Shown: positions 44,839 through 54,770, counted from the stretch's first letter. The stretch: DNA of 64,000 nucleotides from Verrucomicrobiaceae bacterium (GCA_027490195.1 JAIXYN010000033.1:37306-101305), one strand, 5' to 3'. Translations and numbers: made by a program. The notes: generated from the letters alone by a model not told the origin.

Positions 44839-44878
44839 CCGGCGGAAGAGACATGTTCTCGACCGCCGGTTTTTGTTT
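44839..44878 (+). terminator. Rho-independent terminator/attenuator between pstS and pstC
   Basis: CCGGCGG (44839-44845) pairs with CCGCCGG (44863-44869), followed at once by TTTTTGTTT. Partial termination here would make more PstS than membrane components. Confidence 0.8.
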
Positions 44879-44906
44879 GATCTCCGGTGCACCAGATTCC
44901 CGCCGC

Positions 44907-46841
44907 ATGAACAGCCTCCCGCCTCCCAGCAGACCGCCGCTGCGCAGCGTCCTGCTCATGAGTCGCAAGCGAACGATTCTCGGGCTCGATCCCCAGAAGC
45001 TGATCAAGTATTTCTTCGGCAGCAATGCCAGCGTTGCCATCATCGTGCTGGTGCTCATCATGGTGTTCCTGCTGCGTGAGGGTATCGACTTTCTGCCAAC
45101 TTACCAGCGCGAGCTCCAAACCTATCGTCGTGCAGGTCTGGAGTTTTGTGACATCATCGACCAGCCGTTGCAGCGCAATCAGGCGCTCTCCAGCAGCCTG
45201 CGCCAGGCCGTCAGTGCTTCCTTGGAAACGCTGAGCAAGCCCGCACGTGATAGGCGTGATGCTGCCTTCCTGCTCAAGCGCCAGGTGGAGGATAAAACCG
45301 TCCAGCAGCGCGAATCGCTCACACAGGCGCTTGAGAAGACCCCTCCAGCGCCAGAGCAAATCGAGGTATTTCGCCGTGAGCTGGGTGAGACCTCGGTAGC
45401 TGCTGCGAAAGCGTTGGTGTATCCAGCCTTTTTCAGTGCCGCAGAAAGTGAGCAACTGCAGCGCGAGTTCGCAGCACTCACCCCCGAGGTGACCGATCTC
45501 CCGCCGTTGCTGCAGACGCTGGTGGCAGAATTCAGCGCCAAAGATCGTGAAGCGCGCACTAAATTTGCCGCACTGGTGCAGGCGCAGGAGGAGTTTGAAG
45601 AAGCCACGGAGCCGCTTCAGGAAGTGGTGGACGAGCTCAAGGCGAAAGCCCTGGAGACGAAGGAGAAAGCCGTTGAGTTTGAGGTGCTCGAAACCAACCG
45701 TCAGCGCCTCCTCGAAGCTGCCGCCACGGAAACCGACCCGAAGGAAAAAGCCAGTCTGACCAAGGAGGCGGAGGAATCCGTCTCTGAAGCCGTCAATCTG
45801 AAGGAGAGCATCAAGGAAATCACCGGACGCACCGCCGAACTGCGTGAGCAGGTCGAAAAGTATGCCGTGGTCATTGAAAAAGCTGCTGCGGTGCTGCCCA
45901 AAGAAGCGGGAACCGGTGCCGCAAGGAAGCTGGTCAATGAAGTGCGGGAAGGCATCCCGGAACATGCACGTGAAATGCGGGCTGCGGCTGCCACGCTCGA
46001 AGGCTGGCGCTGGGACAAGCCGGTTTCCATTTTCAGTGTCATCGGTGCTTTCTTCTTTGGCACCCAATGGATCACGAACAGTTCGTGGCAGGACTTCTTT
46101 GGTTTTGTCCCTTTGCTGTCCGGCTCATTGGTCATTGCCGCCATTGCCATTTTGATCGCCACGCCAGTCAGTGTGGTGGCCGCCATTTACACGAACCAGT
46201 TCGCCAGTGAGAGGGAGAAGGAGCTGATCAAGCCGGTGATCGAGTTCATCCAGGCCATTCCCTCGGTCGTGCTCGGGTTCATTGGCATCTCGCTGGTTGG
46301 GAATCTGATCAAAGACGTCAGCGAATGGGGCTGGTTGCAATGGGTTCCCGGCTTTCCGATCCAGGAGAGGCTCAACATGTTCAATGCGGGCTGCCTGCTG
46401 GCCTTCATGGCCGTGCCCACCATGTTCAGTCTCTCGGAAGATGCGCTGAACAACGTCCCGCGTGCCTACATTGATGCTTCGGACGCTCTCGGAGCCACCA
46501 AGCTGCAAACCGTCTTCCGCGTCATCGTTCCGGCGGGCATCTCAGGCATTCTTTCGGCCATCCTGCTGGGCCTCGGCCGTGTCGTGGGTGAAACGATGGT
46601 CGTGCTGCTCGTCGCGGGCAACCGCATCGCCATTCCCGACTTCAGCGCTGGGCCCGGTGTCATTTTCCAGCCGGCTCACACACTGACGGGCATCATCGCG
46701 CAGGAACTCGGCGAAGTGTCACGCGGAAGCTCGCACTGGCAGGCACTGTTCATGGTCGGCATCGTGCTGTTTGCTATCTCTCTGCTGGTCAACTGGTGCG
46801 CCCGCGCCGTGGCCCGCCGCTTTGAACCCCACAAGGCATGA
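44907..46841 (+). CDS. pstC: Phosphate ABC transporter permease PstC with a ~300-residue insertion
   Basis: A 644-residue permease, about twice normal length, start at ATG 44907 (44958 is an alternative). TM1 (VAIIVLVLIMVFLL) is at about 38-58. Residues about 65-365 are an inserted, highly charged coiled coil (e.g. EEFEEATEPLQEVVDELKAK), predicted outside the membrane. The normal PstC core then begins (SLVIAAIAILIATPVSVVAAIYTN). The ABC-contact EAA loop reads RAYIDASDALGATKLQTVFR near 530. The stop overlaps pstA (ATGA). Confidence 0.92.
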   Translation: MNSLPPPSRPPLRSVLLMSRKRTILGLDPQKLIKYFFGSNASVAIIVLVLIMVFLLREGIDFLPTYQRELQTYRRAGLEFCDIIDQPLQRNQALSSSLRQAVSASLETLSKPARDRRDAAFLLKRQVEDKTVQQRESLTQALEKTPPAPEQIEVFRRELGETSVAAAKALVYPAFFSAAESEQLQREFAALTPEVTDLPPLLQTLVAEFSAKDREARTKFAALVQAQEEFEEATEPLQEVVDELKAKALETKEKAVEFEVLETNRQRLLEAAATETDPKEKASLTKEAEESVSEAVNLKESIKEITGRTAELREQVEKYAVVIEKAAAVLPKEAGTGAARKLVNEVREGIPEHAREMRAAAATLEGWRWDKPVSIFSVIGAFFFGTQWITNSSWQDFFGFVPLLSGSLVIAAIAILIATPVSVVAAIYTNQFASEREKELIKPVIEFIQAIPSVVLGFIGISLVGNLIKDVSEWGWLQWVPGFPIQERLNMFNAGCLLAFMAVPTMFSLSEDALNNVPRAYIDASDALGATKLQTVFRVIVPAGISGILSAILLGLGRVVGETMVVLLVAGNRIAIPDFSAGPGVIFQPAHTLTGIIAQELGEVSRGSSHWQALFMVGIVLFAISLLVNWCARAVARRFEPHKA

Positions 46842-48019
46842 ATCCCGCCCCAACCAACGACAACCCTTTCGCCGGCGATAATTCCGGCATTCAGCAGCGC
46901 GAGACCGCTGCGCGCTGGGCGCTGCGCGTCGGCAGCTATATCGTCGTCCTCATCACGCTGGCGATCATGCTGCACATCTTCGTCAAGGGTGCTCCCGTGG
47001 TCTTTCAGGCGAAGTGGCCGTTTGTGAACACGCAGTTTCTCACCGAACTCCCCGCCACACTGCACGTCATCGAAGACCAGCAGGGCAATCACATTGAAAC
47101 CGATGTGAATGGTGCTGACGCGGTCAAAAAGAAGCTGGGTGAAGACTTCCGTGCGGAAAAAACCATCTCCTACTCCGGCGGCGGCATTCTGGGACCGATC
47201 GTCGGCACGGCGCTGCTCGTGGTTGTGAGTGTAGGTGTCGCGCTCTTTCTCGGAGTCGCCTGTGCGATCTATCTCAGTGAGTATGCCAAACACGGCAAGT
47301 TCCTCGAAATGGTGCGGCTGGCGATCTTGAATCTCGCGGGTGTGCCCTCGGTCGTGTTCGGCCTGTTTGGCCTGGGAGCGTTCGTTTTGACCGCGCCGAC
47401 CTTTGTGGACGTGCCAGCGGAGCGTTCCGTGTTTTCCATTCCGCTCGGCTTCACCACGCTCAGCTTTGAAGGCTGGGACACCTGCGTGCTGTCCGGCGGT
47501 TTCACGCTCGCCTTCGTCATCCTGCCAGTCATCATCACCGCCAGCGAGCAGTGCCTGCAGGCGGTGCCGCAGGGATTCCGTGAAACGAGCATGGCTCTCG
47601 GTGCCACACGCTGGCAAACCATCCGCTACAGCGTGCTGCCCTTCGCCACCCCCGGCATTCTGACCTCCAGCATCCTCGGCATCGCCCGTGCAGCCGGTGA
47701 AACTGCTCCGATCATGTTTACCGCTGCGCTGGCTTTCAAAGACAAGCTGCCCTGGCAGAAGGATCTGCCTCCGCTGCCGGCAGATGCATCCATCTTCGCA
47801 CATTGGGAGCAGAGCGTGTCACGTTTCCTCGGCATCTTCACCGAGTCTGTGCAGGCTCTGCCTTACCACATCTACACCCTCGCCGCCAAGATCCCGCAGA
47901 ACGAGTACGCTGAGCGTGCGCAGTATGGGTCTGTGTTTGTATTCCTTGTGCTGGTCGCCTCGTTGGCTGCCAGCTCCGTGCTGCTGCGCAAACGGTTGCG
48001 CGCCAAGTATCGCTGGTAA
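46838..48019 (+). CDS. pstA: Phosphate ABC transporter permease PstA
   Basis: A 393-residue inner-membrane permease coupled to pstC by a 4-base overlap. TM1 ([16 protein letters not shown]) is followed by an ~80-residue periplasmic loop longer than usual. The PstA core comes next ([32 protein letters not shown], then [15 protein letters not shown]). The EAA motif reads [24 protein letters not shown] near 250. It forms the channel with PstC. Confidence 0.95.
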   Translation: MNPAPTNDNPFAGDNSGIQQRETAARWALRVGSYIVVLITLAIMLHIFVKGAPVVFQAKWPFVNTQFLTELPATLHVIEDQQGNHIETDVNGADAVKKKLGEDFRAEKTISYSGGGILGPIVGTALLVVVSVGVALFLGVACAIYLSEYAKHGKFLEMVRLAILNLAGVPSVVFGLFGLGAFVLTAPTFVDVPAERSVFSIPLGFTTLSFEGWDTCVLSGGFTLAFVILPVIITASEQCLQAVPQGFRETSMALGATRWQTIRYSVLPFATPGILTSSILGIARAAGETAPIMFTAALAFKDKLPWQKDLPPLPADASIFAHWEQSVSRFLGIFTESVQALPYHIYTLAAKIPQNEYAERAQYGSVFVFLVLVASLAASSVLLRKRLRAKYRW

Positions 48020-48033
48020 CTGCTTTTCTTTTC

Positions 48034-48822
48034 ATGTCCGCCGATTCCACCGCCCAGTCCACACCACCGCCTGTTGTTCAGGTGCGTGACATGGATTTTT
48101 GCTACGGAGCCAGCAAGGCCTTGTTCGACATCAATCTGAAGGTCGAATACCACCGCGTGACTGCGCTCATCGGACCTTCGGGCTGTGGCAAAAGCACCCT
48201 GCTGCGCTGCATCAACCGCATGAACGACCGCGTGCCCAGTGCCCGCGTGACCAAGGGGGAAGTGCTCGTCAAAGGCAAGAACATCCACGATGCCGACGTC
48301 GATCTCACGCAGTTGCGCAAGCAGGTCGGCATGGTCTTCCAGAAGTCGAATCCCTTTCCCAAGAGCATCTACGAAAACGTGGCCTATGGCCTGCGCATCC
48401 ATGGTGAGAAAAACAAAAGCGTGCTCGATGAAGCCGTTGAGCGCTCGCTGACCCACGCAGCCCTCTGGGAGGAGCTCAAAGACCGCCTTCAAGCGAACGC
48501 CCTCGCTCTCTCCGGCGGCCAGCAGCAGCGTCTGTGCATCGCCCGTGCCATCGCCACAGTGCCGGATGTGCTTTTGATGGACGAACCCTGCTCGGCACTT
48601 GATCCCATCTCGACGCTCAAAATCGAAGAGCTGATGCACCAACTCGCCCACGAATTCACCGTGGTCATTGTCACTCATAACATGCAGCAGGCCGTGCGTG
48701 TTTCGGACTACACGGCCTTCCTCCACCTTGGCAAACTGATTGAGTTTGCCCCCACGGAGGAGCTCTTCACCAATCCGCGCGAAAAGCTCACCGAGGCTTA
48801 TTTACGTGGCACTTTCAGTTGA
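48034..48822 (+). CDS. pstB: Phosphate ABC transporter ATP-binding protein, copy 1
   Basis: A 262-residue ATPase: Walker [20 protein letters not shown] near 45, signature [16 protein letters not shown] near 155, Walker [14 protein letters not shown] and switch [15 protein letters not shown] after Walker A is typical of PstB. Second copy follows two bases after the stop. Confidence 0.95.
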   Translation: MSADSTAQSTPPPVVQVRDMDFCYGASKALFDINLKVEYHRVTALIGPSGCGKSTLLRCINRMNDRVPSARVTKGEVLVKGKNIHDADVDLTQLRKQVGMVFQKSNPFPKSIYENVAYGLRIHGEKNKSVLDEAVERSLTHAALWEELKDRLQANALALSGGQQQRLCIARAIATVPDVLLMDEPCSALDPISTLKIEELMHQLAHEFTVVIVTHNMQQAVRVSDYTAFLHLGKLIEFAPTEELFTNPREKLTEAYLRGTFS

Positions 48823-48823
48823 T

Positions 48824-49612
48824 ATGGCCGCCGACACTCCAGCACCCACTGCCGCAGAGCCGCTCATCCAGGTGGAGAAATTCAACTATGCCTATGGCGA
48901 CAACCAGGTGCTCTTTGATGTCGATCTGAACATGCACAGCGAGGATGTGATGGCCCTCATCGGCCCCTCCGGCTGTGGCAAGAGCACCCTGCTGCGCTCC
49001 ATCAACCGCATCAACGATCTCGTGGACTCTGCCCGCGTCGTCAGCGGCAAAATCAAGATCGACGGCATCGACCTGTATGCGCCCAACGTCGATGTGATCA
49101 GCCTGCGCCGCAATGTGGGCATGGTCTTCCAGAAGTACAATCCCTTCCCGCGCTCCATTTTCGAGAATGCCGTTTACGGCCTGCGTGTCGCCGGCATTAA
49201 AGACCGCCACGATCTCGAAGAAGCCGCCGAGCGCAGCCTGCGCTCCGCCGCCCTGTGGGATGAAGTGAAGGATCGCCTTCACGAAGTGGCCACCGGGCTT
49301 TCCGGCGGTCAGCAGCAGCGCTTGTGCATCGCCCGCGCCATCGCCTTGCAGCCGCGCATTCTGCTGATGGATGAGCCTTGCGCCGCGCTTGATCCCATCG
49401 CCACTGCACGCATTGAGGAGCTGATTCATCAGCTGCGCGGCCAGTACACCTTTGTCATCGTCACGCACAACATGGAACAGGCGAAGCGCATCGCCGACCG
49501 CACGGCGTTCTTCTACAAAGGCCGTCTGATCGAGGAGGACGACACGATGAACATCTTCAATCACCCGCGCGACCCACAGACCGAGGCCTACATCACCGGG
49601 CGGCTTACCTGA
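48824..49612 (+). CDS. pstB: Phosphate ABC transporter ATP-binding protein, copy 2
   Basis: A 262-residue ATPase from ATG 48824, paralogous to copy 1 ([56 protein letters not shown]). The longer frame upstream overlaps copy 1 and is not used. Two pstB genes for one PstCA pair suggests a heterodimeric ATPase or swappable ATPases. No phoU follows. Confidence 0.94.
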   Translation: MAADTPAPTAAEPLIQVEKFNYAYGDNQVLFDVDLNMHSEDVMALIGPSGCGKSTLLRSINRINDLVDSARVVSGKIKIDGIDLYAPNVDVISLRRNVGMVFQKYNPFPRSIFENAVYGLRVAGIKDRHDLEEAAERSLRSAALWDEVKDRLHEVATGLSGGQQQRLCIARAIALQPRILLMDEPCAALDPIATARIEELIHQLRGQYTFVIVTHNMEQAKRIADRTAFFYKGRLIEEDDTMNIFNHPRDPQTEAYITGRLT

Positions 49613-49685
49613 GGAGGCTGGCTCTACGGGAGGCCCGCATACCCCGAAGTTGAAAATATTGTTTCTTGCAGCACTGTGGGGTCGC

Positions 49686-50420
49686 ATGAATCTCCGCCCC
49701 TTTGCCCTGCTCCTTCTCCTAGTCAGCGTTGCCCGCGCAGGCGTGGAGGTGGACATCGAAAAATTCGGCGAGAGTCTTGGCGGGTGGACGAAGGAGAAAA
49801 AGAAGGCCGCCGAGTACAAATTTTCCGAGGTCTATTTCCGTACCTACAAGCCGGAAGTCACCACCGCGCCCGATGGGGGTGTTTTCATCTCCGTCCGGGT
49901 GGACCACCTTCGCGGGATGTTCTCTTCCGATGACCATGCCAGCATTGAAATGAGCTTCGCGCCAGACGGCAACCTCCTTTCCTCGCAGGCCGCCATCTCC
50001 ATTCAGGCGCGCCGCATCAGCAGCGACATGTTTCGTAGCGGCGGCAGTTCTGCTGCCAAAGCTGCAGGCGAACTCGCCGGTGGCACGGTGGAAAAAGCCG
50101 CCAAGCTCAGCAGCAACGTCTTTGCCAGCCTCGCCGGCAAGCTCCTGCGGGAAAACGTCACCGAGCCCGGTCGCATCGCCTACCCCGCCGCCCTCCGTCA
50201 CAACTACAATCTCCTCTACCAATGCGTCAAATACGTGAAGGACCCGCCCAAGGCCCTCGTCGTTGAAGGGGATCCTCTTCGCCCCAAACCTCCTGAGCCC
50301 CAGGGCGCTCCAGAAGGCATGTTCAACGTGAACACCTTCGGCGAAGCCCCCAAGGAAGGGGACAAAAAAGAGGAGAAGAAGGAAGAGGCCAAGACGGAAG
50401 CCGAGCCTGCCAAGCCATGA
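49686..50420 (+). CDS. Exported protein of unknown function
   Basis: A 244-residue protein from ATG 49686 with signal peptide (MNLRPFALLLLLVSVARAG). The middle holds a beta-rich segment (VFISVRVDHLRGMFSSDDHASIEMSF) and an Ala/Lys helix. The C-terminus is Lys/Glu/Pro-rich (about 60 residues). Its stop overlaps coaX (ATGA). Function unknown; the coupling to coaX may be only translational. Confidence 0.7.
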   Translation: MNLRPFALLLLLVSVARAGVEVDIEKFGESLGGWTKEKKKAAEYKFSEVYFRTYKPEVTTAPDGGVFISVRVDHLRGMFSSDDHASIEMSFAPDGNLLSSQAAISIQARRISSDMFRSGGSSAAKAAGELAGGTVEKAAKLSSNVFASLAGKLLRENVTEPGRIAYPAALRHNYNLLYQCVKYVKDPPKALVVEGDPLRPKPPEPQGAPEGMFNVNTFGEAPKEGDKKEEKKEEAKTEAEPAKP

Positions 50421-51157
50421 GCCGGAGGCAGTTGCTCATTGATGTTGGTAATGGTCGCACCAAGTTCGGTCTAGCCACGACTGATTCGATCCTCGAACGC
50501 CGGGAGCATGCCACGCGCGAGCTTTCGCCCGACGCCGTGCGTGAGGTCACGCAGGGCTGGCAGTTCGATAGCGCCGTGATTTGCAGTGTCGTGCCGAAGG
50601 CGGTGCCTGCTTTCCATGAAGTCTTTGGTGACCAGTTAATTGAACTGAGGCACGATACACCCATGGGCATCGGCATTCGCTACCCGAAACCTGCGAGCAT
50701 CGGCCCTGACCGGCTGGCAAACGCCGTCGCGTTGGCGCACATGCATGGTGCCCCCGGCATCGTGATCGACTTCGGCACGGCTGTGACCTTTGACATCCTC
50801 TCCGCAGACCAATTCTACATCGGCGGCGTGATCGCGCCGGGCCTGCGCCTGATGACCGATTACCTGCACGAACGCACCGCCTTGCTGCCTCGGGTCGATT
50901 TGCGCGAGCCCACCACGGCCATCGGCCAGTCCACTGAGGGAGCCATCCTCGCCGGGGCTGCCATCGGGTATCGCGGCATGGTGAAAGGCATCTTGGAGGC
51001 GCTGAAAAAAGAGCTCGGCGGGCAGAAGGTAAGCATCGTCGCCACGGGAGGGGATGCCGAATGGATCATCTCCGGCATGGGCGAAGACATCATTACCGAC
51101 CCCGATTTGACCTTGCACGGACTGCGTTTGGTAGGCAATCTCCGCGCCCCGCTTTGA
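50417..51157 (+). CDS. coaX: Pantothenate kinase, type III
   Basis: A 246-residue CoaX that phosphorylates pantothenate in the first step of CoA synthesis; type III enzymes are insensitive to CoA feedback. Family motifs: LLIDVGNGRTKFGL (phosphate loop), VVPKAVPAF, GPDRLANAVALAH, GIVIDFGTAVTFDIL, GGVIAPGLRLM and ATGGDAEWI. Confidence 0.95.
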   Translation: MSRRQLLIDVGNGRTKFGLATTDSILERREHATRELSPDAVREVTQGWQFDSAVICSVVPKAVPAFHEVFGDQLIELRHDTPMGIGIRYPKPASIGPDRLANAVALAHMHGAPGIVIDFGTAVTFDILSADQFYIGGVIAPGLRLMTDYLHERTALLPRVDLREPTTAIGQSTEGAILAGAAIGYRGMVKGILEALKKELGGQKVSIVATGGDAEWIISGMGEDIITDPDLTLHGLRLVGNLRAPL

Positions 51158-51170
51158 GGCGGAACGCGTT

Positions 51171-52109
51171 ATGGCTGAAACTGACAAAACTTCCATCGGC
51201 ATCGACTTTGGCGGCACCTCCGTGAAACTCGGTGTGTGCCGTGGCGATGAACTGCTCGTCACCGACGAGCCCATCCCCACCACGCAGTTCCACGGGCCTG
51301 CCGCGCTCATTGGGGAGATGGCCGCACGCGTTGCAAAGCTGCAAAAGGCTTACCCTGCCATCTGCGCCATTGGCGTCGGGGTTCCTGGGCTTGTCGATTT
51401 CGATCATGGTTTTGTGCATGAGCTGACCAACGTCCCCGGCTGGAAGCATGTGCCGCTGAAGACCATCCTCAGCGAAAAAACCGGGCTGCCTGTGCTGGTG
51501 GAAAATGATGCGAATGCAATGACCTATGCCGAATTCCGCCACGGGGCGGCGCGCGGCCTGAAAAACGTCATCGGTCTCACGATGGGAACCGGCATTGGCG
51601 GTGGCCTGGTGCTGGATGGCAAGATGTTCCGTGGCAGCGGTTTTGTGGCAGGAGAGATCGGCCAGATGAGCATTGATTACAACGGTAAGGCCGGTCACTA
51701 CGGCAATCTGGGCGCACTGGAAAAGTACACCGGCAACCAGCAGATCGCCGAGCACGCCGTGCTACGCTACTCTGAGGCAGGCATCGAAAAGGACATCGCC
51801 GAATGCACGCCCAAAAAGATCGCCGACGCCGCGCAGGCCGGAGATGACATCGCCCGCCAGATCTGGGGCGAGGTGGCCGACTGGCTCGGCACCGCGATCT
51901 CCAGCATCGCTTGGCTGCTCAATCCCGACGCCTTCGTGATCGGTGGCGGTGTGGCCCAGGCAGGAGACCTGATCTTCACGCCGCTGAAAAACAAGGTGCA
52001 GAGCATGCTCAGCACCGTGGTCTGGGAACGCCTGCAAATTTTGCCCGCTCGCTTCAGCAATGAGGCCGGCATTATCGGCAATGCCGCGCTGGCCGCAGAC
52101 GCGGCGTAA
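51171..52109 (+). CDS. ROK-family sugar kinase, lacking the zinc-site cysteines
   Basis: A 312-residue ROK kinase (glucokinase-like). ATP and sugar motifs are present: IGIDFGGTSVKLGV near 10, VPGLVDFDHG near 75, and NDANAMTYAEFRHGAARG with GTGIGGGLVLDG near 120-150. At the ROK zinc signature (C-x-C-G-x-x-G-C), however, the sequence reads GHYGNLGALEKY near 183, so the three structural cysteines are replaced. Probably still a sugar kinase; the substrate cannot be told. It ends in a strong terminator. Confidence 0.88.
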   Translation: MAETDKTSIGIDFGGTSVKLGVCRGDELLVTDEPIPTTQFHGPAALIGEMAARVAKLQKAYPAICAIGVGVPGLVDFDHGFVHELTNVPGWKHVPLKTILSEKTGLPVLVENDANAMTYAEFRHGAARGLKNVIGLTMGTGIGGGLVLDGKMFRGSGFVAGEIGQMSIDYNGKAGHYGNLGALEKYTGNQQIAEHAVLRYSEAGIEKDIAECTPKKIADAAQAGDDIARQIWGEVADWLGTAISSIAWLLNPDAFVIGGGVAQAGDLIFTPLKNKVQSMLSTVVWERLQILPARFSNEAGIIGNAALAADAA

Positions 52110-52113
52110 TGGT

Positions 52114-52140
52114 AAGCCCTGTTCCTGTGGAACAGGGCTT
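52114..52140. terminator. Perfect 12-bp hairpin between convergent genes
   Basis: AAGCCCTGTTCC (52114-52125), loop TGT, GGAACAGGGCTT (52129-52140), ending in T residues. It can act for the ROK gene and, read the other way, for the DUF1080 gene. Confidence 0.85.
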
Positions 52141-52162
52141 TCCTTGTTACGCAGTAACCGGA

Positions 52163-53341
52163 CTACTTTTTCTTCGGCTTGGGCTCCCAATCCTCCACCT
52201 TGATGATGGCTTCCAAATCCTTCTTGGCGTCGATGTCTTCCGGCAGGATTTTGAACTTAGTCAGGTAGCGCAGCGCCTTGGTCACCTGCAGGATCTCGCC
52301 CTTCTTCGAATCAATCTTGTCGGCAGGCACTTCCTTCACCAAGCTGGCGAAATCGTTGACAGCGGCGAGGGCGGACTTCCGGGCCTCGGCATTGTCCTCG
52401 TAGCAGAGGGACTCAAAGAGGTGCAGCATCTTCTCGTTGCCTTCGAGCTTGGCGGCCGATTCGCGGATATTTTTGGCGATCTCCGCACGCTTGGCAGCGG
52501 TCATCGCTTCGGTCATGTGGCTGGATTCGCCACCGTCTATCGCGCGCTTGGGCAGCGGGCGGTACCAGATGTTGCGATACCGCACCGGATTGCCGTGGTC
52601 CTGCAGCTTGAGTGGGCCTTTGTCTGGGAAGGCACGGGGGGACGAGCGCTTCATGTGGCCGCCACCGCCTTCCAGAGGGGTGTGGTCCTGGGTGAGCACG
52701 CCGTTCACGAACACGGTGATGTAGCCCGGATCGAGCTCCTTGCCGTCTTTGAAGATCGGACGGCGGAACACGATGTCATAGGTCTGCCATTCGCCGGGCG
52801 CGCGCAGCGGATTCGCCATGGGCGGATTGATCCCGTAGATAGATGAAGCCATGCCATCGGGGTAGCTGGGGTTGTTGTAATTATCCAGCACCTGCACTTC
52901 CACCTGGCCCATGAGGAAGACGCCGCTGTTGCCACGGCCCTGGCTGTTGCCCTCGACCTTGGAGGGGGCGCTCCATTCAATGTGAAGCTGGCAGTCGGAG
53001 AATTCCTCCTTGGTGCGCACGTAACCGCTACCTGGCACGCATTGCAGCACACCGTCTTTGACTTCCCACTTGGTCGGCTCGGCAGGGTTTTTGTCCGCCT
53101 GCCATTTTTCAATCTCCTCCGACTTCCCGCCGAAGAGGATGACTGCATCCGAAGGCGGTGTGCCCGGCTTTTCCTGCGAGCTGAACGTGCCCGGCTCCAC
53201 GCGCACGGGCTGTGGCCGGTTCATGTCGTGGATCGCCCAAGGATGCGTCTTGTCCGGCGGATCGCCGTAGAAGGCGCCGTCAGCCAGCGCAGCAGTGGTG
53301 AGAAGGGACAGGGCGAGAGTGTGAAGCGTGGGTCGGTTCAT
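52163..53341 (-). CDS. Exported DUF1080 (3-keto-disaccharide hydrolase-type) protein
   Basis: A 392-residue protein from ATG 53341 with signal peptide (MNRPTLHTLALSLLTTAALA). DUF1080 (concanavalin-like) spans about 60-265: KWEVKDGVLQCVPGSGYVRTKEEFSDCQLHIEW, GNSGVFLMGQVEVQVLD and GEWQTYDIVFRRP. The remaining 120 residues are a helical, lysine-rich extension. In PVC bacteria the family acts on oxidised disaccharides (3-keto sugars) in the periplasm. Confidence 0.93.
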   Translation of the reverse strand: MNRPTLHTLALSLLTTAALADGAFYGDPPDKTHPWAIHDMNRPQPVRVEPGTFSSQEKPGTPPSDAVILFGGKSEEIEKWQADKNPAEPTKWEVKDGVLQCVPGSGYVRTKEEFSDCQLHIEWSAPSKVEGNSQGRGNSGVFLMGQVEVQVLDNYNNPSYPDGMASSIYGINPPMANPLRAPGEWQTYDIVFRRPIFKDGKELDPGYITVFVNGVLTQDHTPLEGGGGHMKRSSPRAFPDKGPLKLQDHGNPVRYRNIWYRPLPKRAIDGGESSHMTEAMTAAKRAEIAKNIRESAAKLEGNEKMLHLFESLCYEDNAEARKSALAAVNDFASLVKEVPADKIDSKKGEILQVTKALRYLTKFKILPEDIDAKKDLEAIIKVEDWEPKPKKK

Positions 53342-53505
53342 GGTGATGAAGAGTGGTAGATGGGAAGACGCGGGGAGCAATGAGGATTCACGCACACACG
53401 GCTCCCAAATCTCGTGCTCGCGGGCATTTCTCCAAACTTTTGAATGGCAAAAAATAGCCATTCCACCGGTGCGGCAGAATGGCATATCGTGTTGTGCAGC
53501 GGGGA

Positions 53506-54756
53506 TCAGCCGTTGGGCAGCAGACGCTCCCAGAGGACGTCATTCATGAGCACGTTCGTGATGAATTCACGGCTGCTGTCCACAGGCGCGATCGGGGCGG
53601 GAGCCACTGCGGGCACGACAATGTCGAGAATCAGGCCCTTGGCAGTGCGCTGGGAAGTGATGCGCCCACCGAGGTGGTAAGCGAGGAAGAACGTGCCCAT
53701 AAGTGTGAGGCCGGGACCATCTTTGCTAGTGTCCGCGTGGGTGAAGAAGGGATCAAACACAGAGCGCAGCACTTCGCCTGCGAGTCCAGGACCGGTGTCG
53801 GTGAGGGTGAGGTGCAGTGCACCGGCGTCGGCAGCCTCGGCCGCCGTTTTGGCCGAGAGAGTAACATGCGTGCCGGAGGAAAGCAGCGCCAGTTCCGTCT
53901 GGAGCAGGAGGTGCAGCATTTTCTCAAATGCGGGGCGGCTTGCCTGGAGGGATGGAAGTGCGCCGACGGCTTCGAATTTCAGTTCGATGCCTTTGGCGGT
54001 GAAAGCGGAGCGTTGCTGGTCGATCAAAGCCGTCAGCACATTCGCCGCATCCATCTTGTGTTCTGGGCCAGAGGCGGACTGCAGTTCACCGAGGAGATCG
54101 GCTATGCGGGCGGCCTGACGCACCACATGAGCGTGGAAGTCGCGCCAGAAGGTGGCCTGACGCAGACGGTCGAAGTCAAAATTCTGCTGACCGAGTCTGC
54201 CTGGCGTGATGTCCAGGAAGGCATGCACAGCGCGCAGAGGCTGGTTCAGTTTCTGGTTCAGCCCGGCGGCGACGACGCCCAGACCCATGACGCGGTCGGT
54301 GATGAGAAGGTTCTGCAGCACGGAGAGTTTCTCCTGCAGCAGTCCGTCGCGCTCCTGCTGAAGGATGTAGAACTCCATGGCGCGGTGGAGGGTGTTACGC
54401 ACATCGTCCATCTGGATGGGCTTGGAGATGTAGCGGAAGATGCTGCCGAGATTGACCGCATCCACCGTGACATCGTAGTCAGCATAGGCGGTGATCATCA
54501 TGCGCACGAGGCGGGGACGGAGCTGGCGGGCGCGCTCAAGCAGTTGCACCCCTTTTTCTCCGGGCATACGCTGGTCAGACAGCAGCACACCGATGTCTTC
54601 ACCGTGCTGCTCGATGAGCTTGAGCCCGTCGGCTGCGCTGATGGCGGTGAAGATGCGGAATTCGTCTCCGAAAGTTTTTTCGAAGTACTTCAAGGCCTTC
54701 TCTTCATCGTCAACATAGAGAACGGCATAGCGTTTGAGGTCGTATTGGTTTTGCAT
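53506..54756 (-). CDS. Receiver plus histidine-kinase-like protein (PhcR-like)
   Basis: A 416-residue protein. The receiver is at residues 1-125 (VLYVDDEEKALKYF; phospho-acceptor Asp61 in LLSDQRMPG; Lys in YISKPI). A kinase-like module follows at about 140-395. In its H-box the histidine is replaced (GLNQKLNQPL where HELNNPL is usual). The ATP-binding half keeps TLTDTGPGLAGEV and a degenerate second glycine box. A receiver with a kinase-like output is the architecture of PhcR from Ralstonia. The lost His implies no self-phosphorylation. Last gene of the minus-strand signalling run; 14 bases after the hybrid kinase. Confidence 0.85.
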   Translation of the reverse strand: MQNQYDLKRYAVLYVDDEEKALKYFEKTFGDEFRIFTAISAADGLKLIEQHGEDIGVLLSDQRMPGEKGVQLLERARQLRPRLVRMMITAYADYDVTVDAVNLGSIFRYISKPIQMDDVRNTLHRAMEFYILQQERDGLLQEKLSVLQNLLITDRVMGLGVVAAGLNQKLNQPLRAVHAFLDITPGRLGQQNFDFDRLRQATFWRDFHAHVVRQAARIADLLGELQSASGPEHKMDAANVLTALIDQQRSAFTAKGIELKFEAVGALPSLQASRPAFEKMLHLLLQTELALLSSGTHVTLSAKTAAEAADAGALHLTLTDTGPGLAGEVLRSVFDPFFTHADTSKDGPGLTLMGTFFLAYHLGGRITSQRTAKGLILDIVVPAVAPAPIAPVDSSREFITNVLMNDVLWERLLPNG

Positions 54757-54770
54757 ATGGGGAAGTCCTT

